Shown piece after piece: positions 1 through 7,281 of a DNA stretch of 64,000 nucleotides. The number at the start of each line of letters is the position of its first letter. The stretch's first letter is position 1. The position numbers were made by a program, and so were the translations under genes. The stretch covers positions 248,001-312,000 of the forward strand of contig CAWCPX010000016.1 in NCBI GenBank assembly GCA_963797605.1. Reading direction: 5' to 3'. The notes beneath the pieces were generated by a model. The model was given only the letters and a program-made list of their open reading frames with translations. It was not told where the DNA came from and did no database searches. Origin of the DNA: DASQPR01 sp963797605. GTDB taxonomy: Bacteria; Actinomycetota; Actinomycetes; Mycobacteriales; Micromonosporaceae.

Positions 1-1
1 C

Positions 2-1231
2 TCCGCCTCGATCGCCGACATCGGCATCGACGCCGGGCGCATCGTCGCCACCGACCCGAGCACGACCGCCCGCGAGGAGATCGATCTCGGCGGCCGCCTG
101 GTCACGCCACCGCTCGTCGAGCCGCACATCCACCTCGACGCGGTGCTCACGGTCGGACAGCCCCGGCCCAACGTCTCCGGCTCGCTGTTCGAAGGCATCG
201 CGGTCTGGGCCGAGCGGGTCAACGACCTCAACTACGAAGACGTGCAGTCACGGGTACGTCAGATCCTTCGGTGGCAGCTCGCTTGCGGCGTGCAGCACGT
301 CCGGAGCCACGTCGACGTGTGCGATCCGGAGTTGCGGGCCCTCCGCGCGCTCGTCGATCTCCGGGAAGAGGTCCGGGGCCTGATCGACCTGCAACTCGTC
401 GCGTTCCCACAGCAGGGCATCCTCGGGTTCGACGGCGGCATGGACCTGATGCGCGAAGCCGTCGACCTCGGCGCGGACGTCATCGGCGCGATCCCGCACT
501 ACGAACTGACCCGGGAAGACGGTGTCGAGTCGGTCCGGTTCGCGATGGCGCTCGCCGAGGAGCACGGGCTGCGTGTCGACATCCACTGCGACGAGACCGA
601 CGACGAGCACTCCCGATTCGTCGAGGTGATGGCGGCCGAGACGATTCGCCGCGGCATGTCCGGCCGGGTGACGGCGAGCCACACGACCGCGATGCACTCG
701 TACAACGCGGCGTACGCGTACCGGCTGATCAATAACATCGCCCGCGCCGGCCTACACATGGTCACGAATCCGCTCGACAACGCGGTGCTGCAGGGCCGTT
801 TCGACACCGGACCGATCCGACGGGGGCACACCCGCGTCAAACAGTTGCAGGCGGCGGGCGTGAACGTCTGCGTCGGCCACGATTCGGTCATGGATCCGTG
901 GTACCCGCTCGGGTATGGAGATCCGCTGCAAGCCGCGTTCGTGCTCGCGCATCTCGGGCAGATGTCCGGCGACGAGGAATTGCGCCGGCTCATCGAGATG
1001 ATCACCGTTAATCCGGCGGCGGCACTCGGCGTACCCGACTATGGCTTGCGGGTTGGTGGCCCGGCCGATCTCGTCGTCTTCAACGCGCCCACGGAAGCGG
1101 ACGCGCTCCGCCTGGTCGCCCCGCGCACGCTCGTGCTTCGCGGCGGCCAGGTCGTGGCCCGGGCGACACCAGCCGCGCACACCGTCATCTGGGATGGCAC
1201 GGAAGAGCCGGTCACGTTCCTGCGAACATGA
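2..1231 (+). CDS. codA: Cytosine deaminase, 5' end outside window
   Basis: The reading frame is open from base 2, so the true start lies upstream of the window; 409 residues are visible. The enzyme would hydrolyse cytosine to uracil and ammonia in the cytoplasm (pyrimidine salvage). Direct evidence: the metal-binding HIHLD motif at nt 125-139, the HCDETDDEH motif near nt 583 (CodA has HCDEIDDEQ), SHTTAMHS near nt 678, and VGHDSVMDPWYPLG near nt 875, which matches the CodA metal-Asp/substrate loop. The C-terminus has the usual amidohydrolase composite beta-domain (ADLVVFNAP). The convergent neighbour is an NCS1 permease, which fits uptake and deamination of cytosine. A related amino-substituted heterocycle is possible, but the motif match to CodA is close. 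Confidence 0.88.
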   Translation, partial: SASIADIGIDAGRIVATDPSTTAREEIDLGGRLVTPPLVEPHIHLDAVLTVGQPRPNVSGSLFEGIAVWAERVNDLNYEDVQSRVRQILRWQLACGVQHVRSHVDVCDPELRALRALVDLREEVRGLIDLQLVAFPQQGILGFDGGMDLMREAVDLGADVIGAIPHYELTREDGVESVRFAMALAEEHGLRVDIHCDETDDEHSRFVEVMAAETIRRGMSGRVTASHTTAMHSYNAAYAYRLINNIARAGLHMVTNPLDNAVLQGRFDTGPIRRGHTRVKQLQAAGVNVCVGHDSVMDPWYPLGYGDPLQAAFVLAHLGQMSGDEELRRLIEMITVNPAAALGVPDYGLRVGGPADLVVFNAPTEADALRLVAPRTLVLRGGQVVARATPAAHTVIWDGTEEPVTFLRT

Positions 1232-1238
1232 CCGGCTC
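1205..1238. terminator. Hairpin terminator overlapping the codA stop
   Basis: A 15-base arm (1205-1219, GAGCCGGTCACGTTC) pairs with 1224-1238 (GAACATGACCGGCTC) with one mismatch and a 4-base loop, followed by GGGGGGTTTT. It overlaps the last codons of the cytosine deaminase and lies between two convergent genes. Confidence 0.7.
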
Positions 1239-1271
1239 CGGGGGGTTTTCCGTCAGCTACATCGCGGCGAC

Positions 1272-2741
1272 TTACACCTCTGCCGGCGTGATCTCCTCCG
1301 GCGCAGCCTCCTCCGGGATCACCAGCGTCTCCTCGCGATCGGCGCCGCCCTGCAGCATGAAGAACAGAGCGTAGAGACCGGCCGCGAGCACGATCCCGAC
1401 CTCGAAGGTCAGGTCGCCGAACTTCGGGTGATGGTTCGGCACCCAAGCCACGTATTCGGTCTGGTCGGAGAAGAAGTAGATCGACACCACCATCGCGATC
1501 GCCATCGCGGCGAATCCGGCCCACGGGTTGTGCCGCTTGTCGAAGAGGAAGCCGTCGACCCGCCTGCCCCTTCGCAGGATCTGGTCGGTGAAGTAGACAC
1601 CGAGCCACGGCCCGATCCAGTACGCGATCACCAGCAGGAAGTTGTTGTATTTCTCGCCGGCGTCGTGCAGCCCGGAGTAGGCCAGGAAGAAGCCCGCGAC
1701 ACCGAACACGATCGCCACGATCGCCCGTCGCAACGCCAGTGGCAGGTTGATGCCGAGCGCGAGGAACGACATCGATCCGGAGTAGACGTTGAGCGCGTTG
1801 GCACAGATGGCACCGAGCGCGATCGCGAGCAGCGTCAGCTTCCCGATCCACGTCGGCAGGTTGCTCGTGAAGCCGTCGGTCGGGTTGGCGATGTACTTGT
1901 CGATGCTCGTCATCGTGCCGGCCGCCGCGCCGACGACCTCGAGCACCACGCAGGACACGAAGACCCCGAGGCCGGCCCAGAGACCGGTACGCCTGCGGTC
2001 GACGGCCGGGGACAGGTAGCGGGTGTAGTCGCTCGCGTACGGGTTCCAGCCGGCGGCGTACCCGAACGAGGCGCCGAACGTCACCAGGAAGCCGCCGATG
2101 CCACCCGTGTTGTGCACGGAACCCGGGTGGAGCTTCGACAGGATGACGACGGACGCGATCAGGAAGATCACCGCGAGGATGGGGAACGCGTACTGCTCGA
2201 ACGCGTGCACCAGATTGTGACCGAAGAACGCGACCGCGATCTGCAGCAGCACGATGATGCCGAGGCTCGCCTTCGCGTTGAGCCCGGTCAGCGTGTCCAG
2301 GGCGAAGGCGCCACTGACGCTGTTGACGGCGAACCAGCCGACGCCCGCGACGAGCGCGTTGATGCCGGCCGGCAAGATGTTGCCGAGGAACCCGAAGCTG
2401 ATCCGGGACAGGATCATCTGCGGCACCCCGAAGAGCGGGCCGCGGGCCGCGAGCGCGCCCATCGACACACTGCCGAGTGCCGTTCCCAGCACGATCGCCG
2501 CCGTCGCCGCCCAGAACGACAGCCCGAAGAACCAGACACCGATCACGCCGACGAAAATCGTGGCGAACTCCATGTTCGGCGACATCCACGTCCAAAACTG
2601 TTGCAACGGCGTGCCATGCCGCTCGGACAGCGGGATAAACCCGGCGCCCCCAGGCTCAATGGCGGCGACTCTGCTGCCGTACGTGCCTTCCCTCACATCG
2701 GCCGGGACCTCGATGGTCCCGGTCGCACCTGGCTCGGACAT
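1272..2741 (-). CDS. NCS1-family purine/cytosine permease
   Basis: A 489-residue integral membrane transporter with about twelve hydrophobic segments. The N-terminal region (FWTWMSPNMEFATIFVGV) and the GVPQMILSRISFGFLGNILPA segment are typical of the NCS1 nucleobase:cation symporter family (CodB, Fcy2). The C-terminus is acidic and cytosolic. The predicted role is uptake of cytosine or another nucleobase or related compound at the cell membrane. It is convergent with the cytosine deaminase and so not in an operon with it, but the pairing supports a cytosine-type substrate. The ATG start gives the normal family length. The exact substrate is inferred from the neighbour, not from binding-site residues. 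Confidence 0.85.
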   Translation of the reverse strand: MSEPGATGTIEVPADVREGTYGSRVAAIEPGGAGFIPLSERHGTPLQQFWTWMSPNMEFATIFVGVIGVWFFGLSFWAATAAIVLGTALGSVSMGALAARGPLFGVPQMILSRISFGFLGNILPAGINALVAGVGWFAVNSVSGAFALDTLTGLNAKASLGIIVLLQIAVAFFGHNLVHAFEQYAFPILAVIFLIASVVILSKLHPGSVHNTGGIGGFLVTFGASFGYAAGWNPYASDYTRYLSPAVDRRRTGLWAGLGVFVSCVVLEVVGAAAGTMTSIDKYIANPTDGFTSNLPTWIGKLTLLAIALGAICANALNVYSGSMSFLALGINLPLALRRAIVAIVFGVAGFFLAYSGLHDAGEKYNNFLLVIAYWIGPWLGVYFTDQILRRGRRVDGFLFDKRHNPWAGFAAMAIAMVVSIYFFSDQTEYVAWVPNHHPKFGDLTFEVGIVLAAGLYALFFMLQGGADREETLVIPEEAAPEEITPAEV

Positions 2742-2836
2742 ACGCGGTTCACCTCTCTGACGGATGAAAGCGCCTGCATGTTAACCGCGCAATGTTTCCG
2801 CCGACGATCTTCCCGACATACGGATGTGCCAACGAC

Positions 2837-2862
2837 GTTTCGCGGTCGTGGCGAGCGGGCAA
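2837..2862 (+). promoter_or_regulatory. SigB/SigF-type promoter of the GlsB-like gene
   Basis: GTTT (2837-2840), 16-base spacer, GGGCAA (2857-2862). This resembles the actinobacterial SigB/SigF consensus GTTT-N14-16-GGGTAT. It is one of a series with identical 16-base spacing in this window. Confidence 0.55.
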
Positions 2863-2917
2863 TGTCAGGTCAGCCGATCGCCCACCCCTGCGGGCGCGGA
2901 CGATGAAGGAGAGCAAC

Positions 2918-3181
2918 ATGGGAATCATCGCTTGGATCGTGTTGGGCGCGATCGCGGGACTGATCGCGGAAACCCTGACCGGCGGCCGGACCGGCATCCT
3001 CTGGGCCACGGTCATCGGCATCGTGGGTGCGTTGCTGGGTGGCTTCCTGGCCAAGGCGCTCTTCCACATCCACAGCCTCAACTCGTTCTTCAACCTGAGC
3101 ACGTGGGTAACCGCCATCATCGGCGCGGTCGTGCTGATCTTCCTGGTGCGCCTGGTCACCGGTAATCGAGCGCGTGCCTGA
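2918..3181 (+). CDS. GlsB/YeaQ/YmgE-family stress membrane protein
   Basis: An 87-residue protein starting MGIIAWIVLGAIAGLIAE with three hydrophobic segments (about 1-20, 27-48, 60-80) rich in small residues, as in the transglycosylase-associated / GlsB-YeaQ-YmgE family. These are inner-membrane proteins linked to envelope and general stress; the biochemical role is not established. The start at 2918 is chosen because GAAGGAGAG lies just upstream. A SigB-like promoter precedes it and a strong terminator follows, so it is probably a single-gene transcript. An in-frame extension further upstream has no ribosome site and no family support. Confidence 0.88.
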   Translation: MGIIAWIVLGAIAGLIAETLTGGRTGILWATVIGIVGALLGGFLAKALFHIHSLNSFFNLSTWVTAIIGAVVLIFLVRLVTGNRARA

Positions 3182-3224
3182 CCCGCGCTTGACTACCCGC
3201 ACCAACAAGCCCCTCCCCGCAAGT

Positions 3225-3260
3225 CAGCGAGGCCCCGGACCGCACTCCGGGGCCTCGCTG
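3225..3260 (+). terminator. Perfect 15-bp hairpin terminator
   Basis: CAGCGAGGCCCCGGA (3225-3239) pairs perfectly with 3246-3260 across a 6-base loop. It ends the GlsB-like transcript and is GC-rich without a long T tract, as is common in actinobacteria. Confidence 0.8.
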
Positions 3261-3296
3261 TTGCGTGTGTGCCGCCCCACGGTTCGTGACATACAT

Positions 3297-3322
3297 GGTT
3301 GAGCCGCCACCCTCTCGGGTAT
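3297..3322 (+). promoter_or_regulatory. SigB/SigF-type promoter of the YtxH-like gene
   Basis: GGTT (3297-3300), 16-base spacer, GGGTAT (3317-3322). The -10 is an exact match to the SigB/SigF consensus. The predicted transcript would start about 30 bases before the ATG at 3359. Confidence 0.65.
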
Positions 3323-3358
3323 GCGGTCATTAACCATCGTCTACGGAAGTGGGATGCC

Positions 3359-3640
3359 ATGTCAGGCAAGTTGTGGTTGGCCGGTGGTCTCGCCGCCGGC
3401 TACGTACTCGGCACGAAGGCGGGACGTCAGCGTTACGACCAGCTCATGGAAACCGTGAACAAGGTCAAGAGCGACCCGACTGTGCAGAGCGCGATCGAAA
3501 CCGTACAAAGCCAGGCCGGTCGATTTTACGCGAACGGCCGGGCGGCGGTCACCGAGAAGTTGGAGCACAGCCGCACCGAGAAGGCACAGGCCGACATCGA
3601 TGGCGTGCTCGCGGACGCGGGCTACCCCACCACCGCCTGA
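3359..3640 (+). CDS. YtxH-like small membrane-associated protein
   Basis: A 93-residue protein: a short N-terminal hydrophobic stretch (KLWLAGGLAAGYVLGTKAG) followed by an amphipathic, helix-rich region (RYDQLMETVNKVKSDPTVQSAIETVQSQ). This layout matches YtxH-type general-stress proteins, which are membrane-anchored and of unknown molecular function. ATG 3359 is preferred over an earlier in-frame start at 3299 because that start lies inside the SigB-like promoter and the region before the hydrophobic stretch is not conserved-looking. GGAAGTGGG precedes the ATG. It stands alone between two terminators. Confidence 0.8.
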   Translation: MSGKLWLAGGLAAGYVLGTKAGRQRYDQLMETVNKVKSDPTVQSAIETVQSQAGRFYANGRAAVTEKLEHSRTEKAQADIDGVLADAGYPTTA

Positions 3641-3686
3641 GGTTGTCACACGTGCCGCGGCACCTCGCGAAAGCCTGAAGCCGCAC

Positions 3687-3730
3687 CGCAAAGGGGCTCG
3701 ATCCACACCACGTGGACCGGGCCCCTTGCG
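3687..3730 (+). terminator. Imperfect hairpin terminator
   Basis: CGCAAAGGGGCTCGATCCAC (3687-3706) pairs imperfectly with GTGGACCGGGCCCCTTGCG (3712-3730). It follows the YtxH-like gene at a suitable distance. Confidence 0.6.
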
Positions 3731-3788
3731 TTGTCGGCGATGGGAATTTTCCTGGCACGAATTCGCCGTAGGCACCGGCGTTCGCACG

Positions 3789-3814
3789 GTGTAAGGATGC
3801 CTTTACAGGGGAAT
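3789..3814 (+). promoter_or_regulatory. Possible SigB-type promoter
   Basis: GTGT (3789-3792), 16-base spacer, GGGAAT (3809-3814), just upstream of the ribosome site AGAAGGAGGT (3824-3833). The -35 match is weaker than at the two preceding sites. Confidence 0.4.
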
Positions 3815-3841
3815 AAACGTCCGAGAAGGAGGTCTATCCCT

Positions 3842-4762
3842 ATGAGTACGACAGACATCGTTGTCATCATCATCGCGGTGATCGTGGTCGCCGTGTTCGT
3901 CGCCGCCACCGCCCGGATCGTCCTCGGTCGGCGCGCGCTCAAAGAGCGCTTCGGCGATGAGTACGACCGCGTCGTCGCCGACAAAGGTGGCCGGGCCGCG
4001 GCCGAAACGGAACTGCGTCAACGCGAGCGCCGCCACGCCGAACTGCCGTTGACCGAGCTGTCCCCCGAAGCCAAGGCTCAGTTCGCCCAGAACTGGACCG
4101 ACGTGCAGGGCGAGTTCGTCAACGATCCCGCGGCCGCTGTCCACGCGGCCGACAAGCTCGTCTCCCGCATCGTCGCCGACCGGGGTTACCCCGTCGTCGA
4201 CTACAACGACCGGCTCGCGCACCTGTCGGTCGAGCACGCGCGCGTGCTGAATCACTATCGCGATGCCCACGACGTCAGCGTCCGCAACGACGCGGGGCAC
4301 GCGACGACCGAAGAGTTGCGGCAGGCCCTCGTCAACTACCGCGCACTCGTCGCCGATCTGCTGGGCGACCCGCGACTCAACACGACGTCGTCGGCGCTGA
4401 CCGGCCCCACGGGCTCGATGCCGACGCTGACCCCGGCCACCGTCGCCGTCGGCTCGGACACGGGTGTCGCCGTCTCGCACACCGACATCGCCGATCCCGA
4501 CGCCGTCACGCCCGACACTGTCACGCCCGACACTGTCACGCCGGGTGCCGTCATGTCGGAGACCGCAACCGACACCGCTAACACCGCCGACGCGGCTGAG
4601 GTCGAAGCCGCCGACGCCCGCTCCCCCGAGACCACCGACGCCAGTGCCACGGTCGTTGACCCGCCGGAGACCGACCCGGCGCCCGCCACCGACCTCATCA
4701 CCGACCGCGAGCCGACGCTCGTGCCCGACACCCCACAGACCAGCGAGGAGAATCGCCGATGA
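3842..4762 (+). CDS. Membrane-anchored protein, VQ..F..DP..A domain, unknown function
   Basis: A 306-residue protein. Residues 4-28 (DIVVIIIAVIVVAVFVAATARIVLG) form one membrane helix. Residues about 75-180 form a conserved-looking domain (NWTDVQGEFVNDPAAAVHAADKLV, then RGYPVVDYNDRLAHLS, then LRQALVNYRALVADLL). The last 100 residues are a low-complexity Thr/Ala/Asp/Pro tail with a direct repeat of TPDTV. The start has a near-perfect AGAAGGAGGT site. Its stop overlaps the next start (ATGA, 4759-4762), so the two genes are translationally coupled, and the next protein carries a diverged copy of the same domain. I know of similar conserved hypotheticals in actinobacteria but no assigned function. 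The setting among stress-type membrane genes suggests an envelope role (inference). Confidence 0.8.
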   Translation: MSTTDIVVIIIAVIVVAVFVAATARIVLGRRALKERFGDEYDRVVADKGGRAAAETELRQRERRHAELPLTELSPEAKAQFAQNWTDVQGEFVNDPAAAVHAADKLVSRIVADRGYPVVDYNDRLAHLSVEHARVLNHYRDAHDVSVRNDAGHATTEELRQALVNYRALVADLLGDPRLNTTSSALTGPTGSMPTLTPATVAVGSDTGVAVSHTDIADPDAVTPDTVTPDTVTPGAVMSETATDTANTADAAEVEAADARSPETTDASATVVDPPETDPAPATDLITDREPTLVPDTPQTSEENRR

Positions 4763-6054
4763 CCTACCCGACGTTTACCGATGGCGAGCGCGAGCGACTC
4801 GGTAACGAAGTCCCAAACCAACCGGCCGTGACCAACGATGCCTCCTGGGCCGCGCACAACCCCGACGTCGTCGACGGACCAGCCGTCGATGACGACACGG
4901 CCCGCGCCGAGCACGTAGCCGACGAAACAGCCGGCGAGTCGGCAGTTGACTCTGCCGATGTCGCGGACGCGGAGACGGCCGCGGACGCCGACGCCTCGGT
5001 TGACACGGTTGACGAGACGGACCAAGCCGACGTGGCCGATGACGATGACGCCGATGACGATGCGGTGGAAGACGAAGATGCGGACGACGACGTGGACGAC
5101 GACGCCGAGGCTCGCGCGGACGGTGCCGACACGCTCGTCCTGAGCGACGACGATGACGACACGGACGGCGATGACACGGACGATCTCGACGACGACGCAC
5201 CGGTCGCACTGACCAGCGACGACGACGATGCCGATGACAACGCGGACGACGGCGACGACGAAGCCTCGGAGGATGGCGTCGGCGAGCCGGTAGCGCTCGA
5301 CGCCGACGCCGACGCCGGTGCCGACGCGGACGCCGATGCCAACGCGGACGCCGATGCCGATGACGACAACGCGGACGAGGCCGTGATCGAACCAGCGGCG
5401 ATCGCTCCGAACGGCGACGAGACCCTGGTCGTCGACGACGCCGACATCGATAACTCCACCACGCACGACGCGGATGACGACAACGAATTCGACACCGACG
5501 ACGAGGGCGACGACGAGGCCGACGACGAGGCCGACGAAGTCGGTGACGTCGACGCGGAAACCGAAGCGGCCATCGACGCCGAAGCCGCGGAAGAGGCCGG
5601 CGACGTCACCACGGTCGACCCGGGCGTGATGACGGAAGACGTCGTCGTGGCCGATGAGGTCGACGAGGACAACTGCGCCAGTCCGGCACTCACGGACACC
5701 ACCGTCGACGGCGAGCCGGTCATCGACGGCCACATCGTCGAACCGGTGGCGGTCACGAGCGGCATGCGCCCGGGCGATGCGCCGATGCCCGAGACGATGG
5801 CTCCCTCGCTCGACGCGACCGCGATCCACGAGCGCTGGCAGCAGGCGCAACTGAGCTTCATCGACGACCCGCACGCGGCTACCGAGGCGGCGCGATCGAT
5901 TGCGAGCGAAGCCCTCGAGAGCCACATCGAGGCGCTGCGGGCCCGTCAGGCCGAACTCGGCTCGTGGCAAGGTGACGGCGCGCCGGACACGGAGGTTCTC
6001 CGGGCCGCGATGCGTGGTTACCGCGACATGGTTACGTCACTGACCGGCGTCTAA
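4759..6054 (+). CDS. Highly acidic Asp/Ala-rich protein with C-terminal paralogous domain
   Basis: A 431-residue protein with no signal peptide or membrane helix. Residues about 38-310 are an acidic disordered region; by eye more than a third of residues are Asp or Glu, with runs such as DDDDADDDAVEDEDADDD and an Ala-Asp repeat (DADADAGADADADANADADA). The last 80 residues (IHERWQQAQLSFIDDPHAAT ... LRAAMRGYRDMVTSL) resemble the domain of the preceding protein. It is coupled to that gene through ATGA. Plausible roles are a polyelectrolyte partner, ion binder or chaperone-like scaffold (inference). The opposite strand shows a long valine/arginine-rich frame, which is a by-product of the repeated GAC codons. 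Confidence 0.8.
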   Translation: MTYPTFTDGERERLGNEVPNQPAVTNDASWAAHNPDVVDGPAVDDDTARAEHVADETAGESAVDSADVADAETAADADASVDTVDETDQADVADDDDADDDAVEDEDADDDVDDDAEARADGADTLVLSDDDDDTDGDDTDDLDDDAPVALTSDDDDADDNADDGDDEASEDGVGEPVALDADADAGADADADANADADADDDNADEAVIEPAAIAPNGDETLVVDDADIDNSTTHDADDDNEFDTDDEGDDEADDEADEVGDVDAETEAAIDAEAAEEAGDVTTVDPGVMTEDVVVADEVDEDNCASPALTDTTVDGEPVIDGHIVEPVAVTSGMRPGDAPMPETMAPSLDATAIHERWQQAQLSFIDDPHAATEAARSIASEALESHIEALRARQAELGSWQGDGAPDTEVLRAAMRGYRDMVTSLTGV

Positions 6055-6055
6055 G

Positions 6056-6121
6056 CGGTCCGACCCGTCTGAGCTGCCAGATCCGACTAAGCTGCCAGAT
6101 CCGACTAAGCTGCCAGATCCC
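6056..6121. repeat. 18-bp tandem repeat after stop codon
   Basis: GCTGCCAGATCCGACTAA occurs at 6073-6090 and 6091-6108, with a partial copy at 6109-6121 and a degraded one before. It sits directly after the stop at 6054. Confidence 0.85.
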
Positions 6122-6135
6122 ACAACAGATAACGA

Positions 6136-6166
6136 AAGGGCCGGTGACCCGAGGTCACCGGCCCTT
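6136..6166. terminator. Perfect 14-bp hairpin between convergent genes
   Basis: AAGGGCCGGTGACC (6136-6149) pairs perfectly with 6153-6166 around a 3-base loop. It serves the acidic-protein gene and probably the convergent membrane gene. Confidence 0.85.
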
Positions 6167-6194
6167 GGCGTGCGCACCAGATGGTCCGTCCGCG

Positions 6195-6890
6195 TCAGTG
6201 CAACGAACCGACGCCCTTCGCGATCACGACCACGGAGGTGATCAGGGCCATCGCGGATTCCGTACCCATGAGGATCTTCGCTCTCGACGACAACGGCATC
6301 GTGTCGGTCGGGCTGAACGCCGAGGAGTTCGTCAACGAGACGTACAGGTAGTCGATGAAGTGCGGCAGCCACCCCGAGTTGACGCTGGCGCCCTTCGACA
6401 CCTCGATGATCGTGTCGCGGTCCTCGTCCTGCGGAAACCGGAAGTCCGCGATCGGCAGCGAGACCCGGGCATTGTGGTGCCGCACGACGGGGCCGCCGCG
6501 ATCGAGTTCCCAGAACGCCAGCGCGAAGACGACGACGTTCGTGAGCCATACCTGCAGGGCCGCGAGCAGCAGTTCCCCGCCGCTGTCCGAACCCTGGGAA
6601 ACCAGGCGGTGCAAGAGAAGCACGAGCGCGATGAGGTTCGAGAACATGATGAGGTAGGTCAGAGCGAGCGCGCCGACCCGGCTACGACGTGTCTGCTTCG
6701 TCATCCGCGTTGGATTCTCGATCACCACGATCGCCAGCATCACCAGTTCGATCGCGGGAATGATGTATCGGGGGCCGACGAGTAGACCGTTCGGGAGTGC
6801 GCCGTAGAGCCCGACGGCGAGCAGCGTCGCGAGCGCCGCCGGCCAACGCGATTCACCGGCCGTCCGGGGCACGCGGTCGATGGAGACCAT
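6195..6890 (-). CDS. Multi-pass membrane protein with channel-like C-terminus (DUF1345-related?)
   Basis: A 231-residue integral membrane protein with about six hydrophobic segments. The segment SSAFSPTDTMPLSSRAKILM followed by a last membrane helix resembles pore-region arrangements in DUF1345-like and ion-channel-like proteins, but I see no intact TVGYGD selectivity filter. WELDRGGPVVRHHN lies in the cytosolic loop before the last pair. ATG 6890 is chosen because a longer frame would run through the terminator of the adjacent 53-aa gene and has an Arg/Ser-rich non-protein-like extension. Function unknown; a small transporter or channel is a guess. Confidence 0.7.
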   Translation of the reverse strand: MVSIDRVPRTAGESRWPAALATLLAVGLYGALPNGLLVGPRYIIPAIELVMLAIVVIENPTRMTKQTRRSRVGALALTYLIMFSNLIALVLLLHRLVSQGSDSGGELLLAALQVWLTNVVVFALAFWELDRGGPVVRHHNARVSLPIADFRFPQDEDRDTIIEVSKGASVNSGWLPHFIDYLYVSLTNSSAFSPTDTMPLSSRAKILMGTESAMALITSVVVIAKGVGSLH

Positions 6891-6927
6891 GGTCCGTCCA
6901 AGGGGGATGAGGCCAACGGGGCGAAAG

Positions 6928-6973
6928 CGCGAACTCCCGCGATGCTCGGGTGCGAGCGTCACGGGAGTTCGCG
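6928..6973 (-). terminator. Hairpin terminator of the 53-aa gene
   Basis: CGCGAACTCCCG (6928-6939) pairs with CGGGAGTTCGCG (6962-6973), 12 bp perfect, loop of 22 bases. It lies just past the stop at 6982. Confidence 0.65.
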
Positions 6974-6981
6974 GGCGATGA

Positions 6982-7143
6982 CTAGCGTCTTCCGTTCCAA
7001 CTGCGGGTGTAGGCGAAGTGGAGCGCGAAGAGCATGAGCCCGGCCGCCTCCAGCGTGCCGACGCCGATCGAGCCGAAGGTGTGCTTGAAAAGCTCTTCCA
7101 ACAGCGCGAGCGCGAACAGGATCGCTGCGATAAGTGCGAGCAT
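6982..7143 (-). CDS. 53-aa membrane peptide
   Basis: Begins MLALIAAILFALALLEELFK and is hydrophobic over residues 1-18 and about 24-43, ending in a basic tail (RSWNGRR). The ribosome site GGAGGAAATC lies directly before the ATG at 7143, which makes translation likely. A SigB-like promoter (GTACCC/AATC on the + strand, 7184-7209) and a terminator bracket it, so it is a single-gene unit. No family function is known to me. Its size and regulation resemble the other small stress membrane proteins here. Confidence 0.75.
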   Translation of the reverse strand: MLALIAAILFALALLEELFKHTFGSIGVGTLEAAGLMLFALHFAYTRSWNGRR

Positions 7144-7183
7144 GATTTCCTCCGAGGGGCGTGAATGTGGTGCCGAGCCACAT

Positions 7184-7209
7184 GTACCCGCTTGCATCAC
7201 GCTTCAATC
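7184..7209 (-). promoter_or_regulatory. SigB-type promoter of the 53-aa gene
   Basis: On the minus strand: GATT (7209-7206), 16-base spacer, GGGTAC (7189-7184). It is divergent from an identical GATT-N16-GGGTAC arrangement for the YihY gene. Confidence 0.5.
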
Positions 7210-7246
7210 GCCGCCTATATGACACCGCATCGGGTGTGGCGTCAGC

Positions 7247-7272
7247 GATTGGCGGGCTCCTCGCCCGGGTAC
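7247..7272 (+). promoter_or_regulatory. SigB-type promoter of the YihY/BrkB gene
   Basis: GATT (7247-7250), 16-base spacer, GGGTAC (7267-7272). The first transcribed base would fall at or just before the GTG at 7282, suggesting a leaderless or near-leaderless mRNA. Confidence 0.5.
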
Positions 7273-7281
7273 TTTCTCGGT

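Noticed and set aside
1041..2906. 621-aa open frame antisense to the NCS1 permease
   Set aside because: Arg/Asp/His-rich, no domain, mirrors the codon bias of the permease on the other strand.
4336..5970. 544-aa Val/Arg/Gly-rich frame on the minus strand
   Set aside because: It is the complement of repeated GAC codons in the acidic protein gene; no ribosome site or family match.
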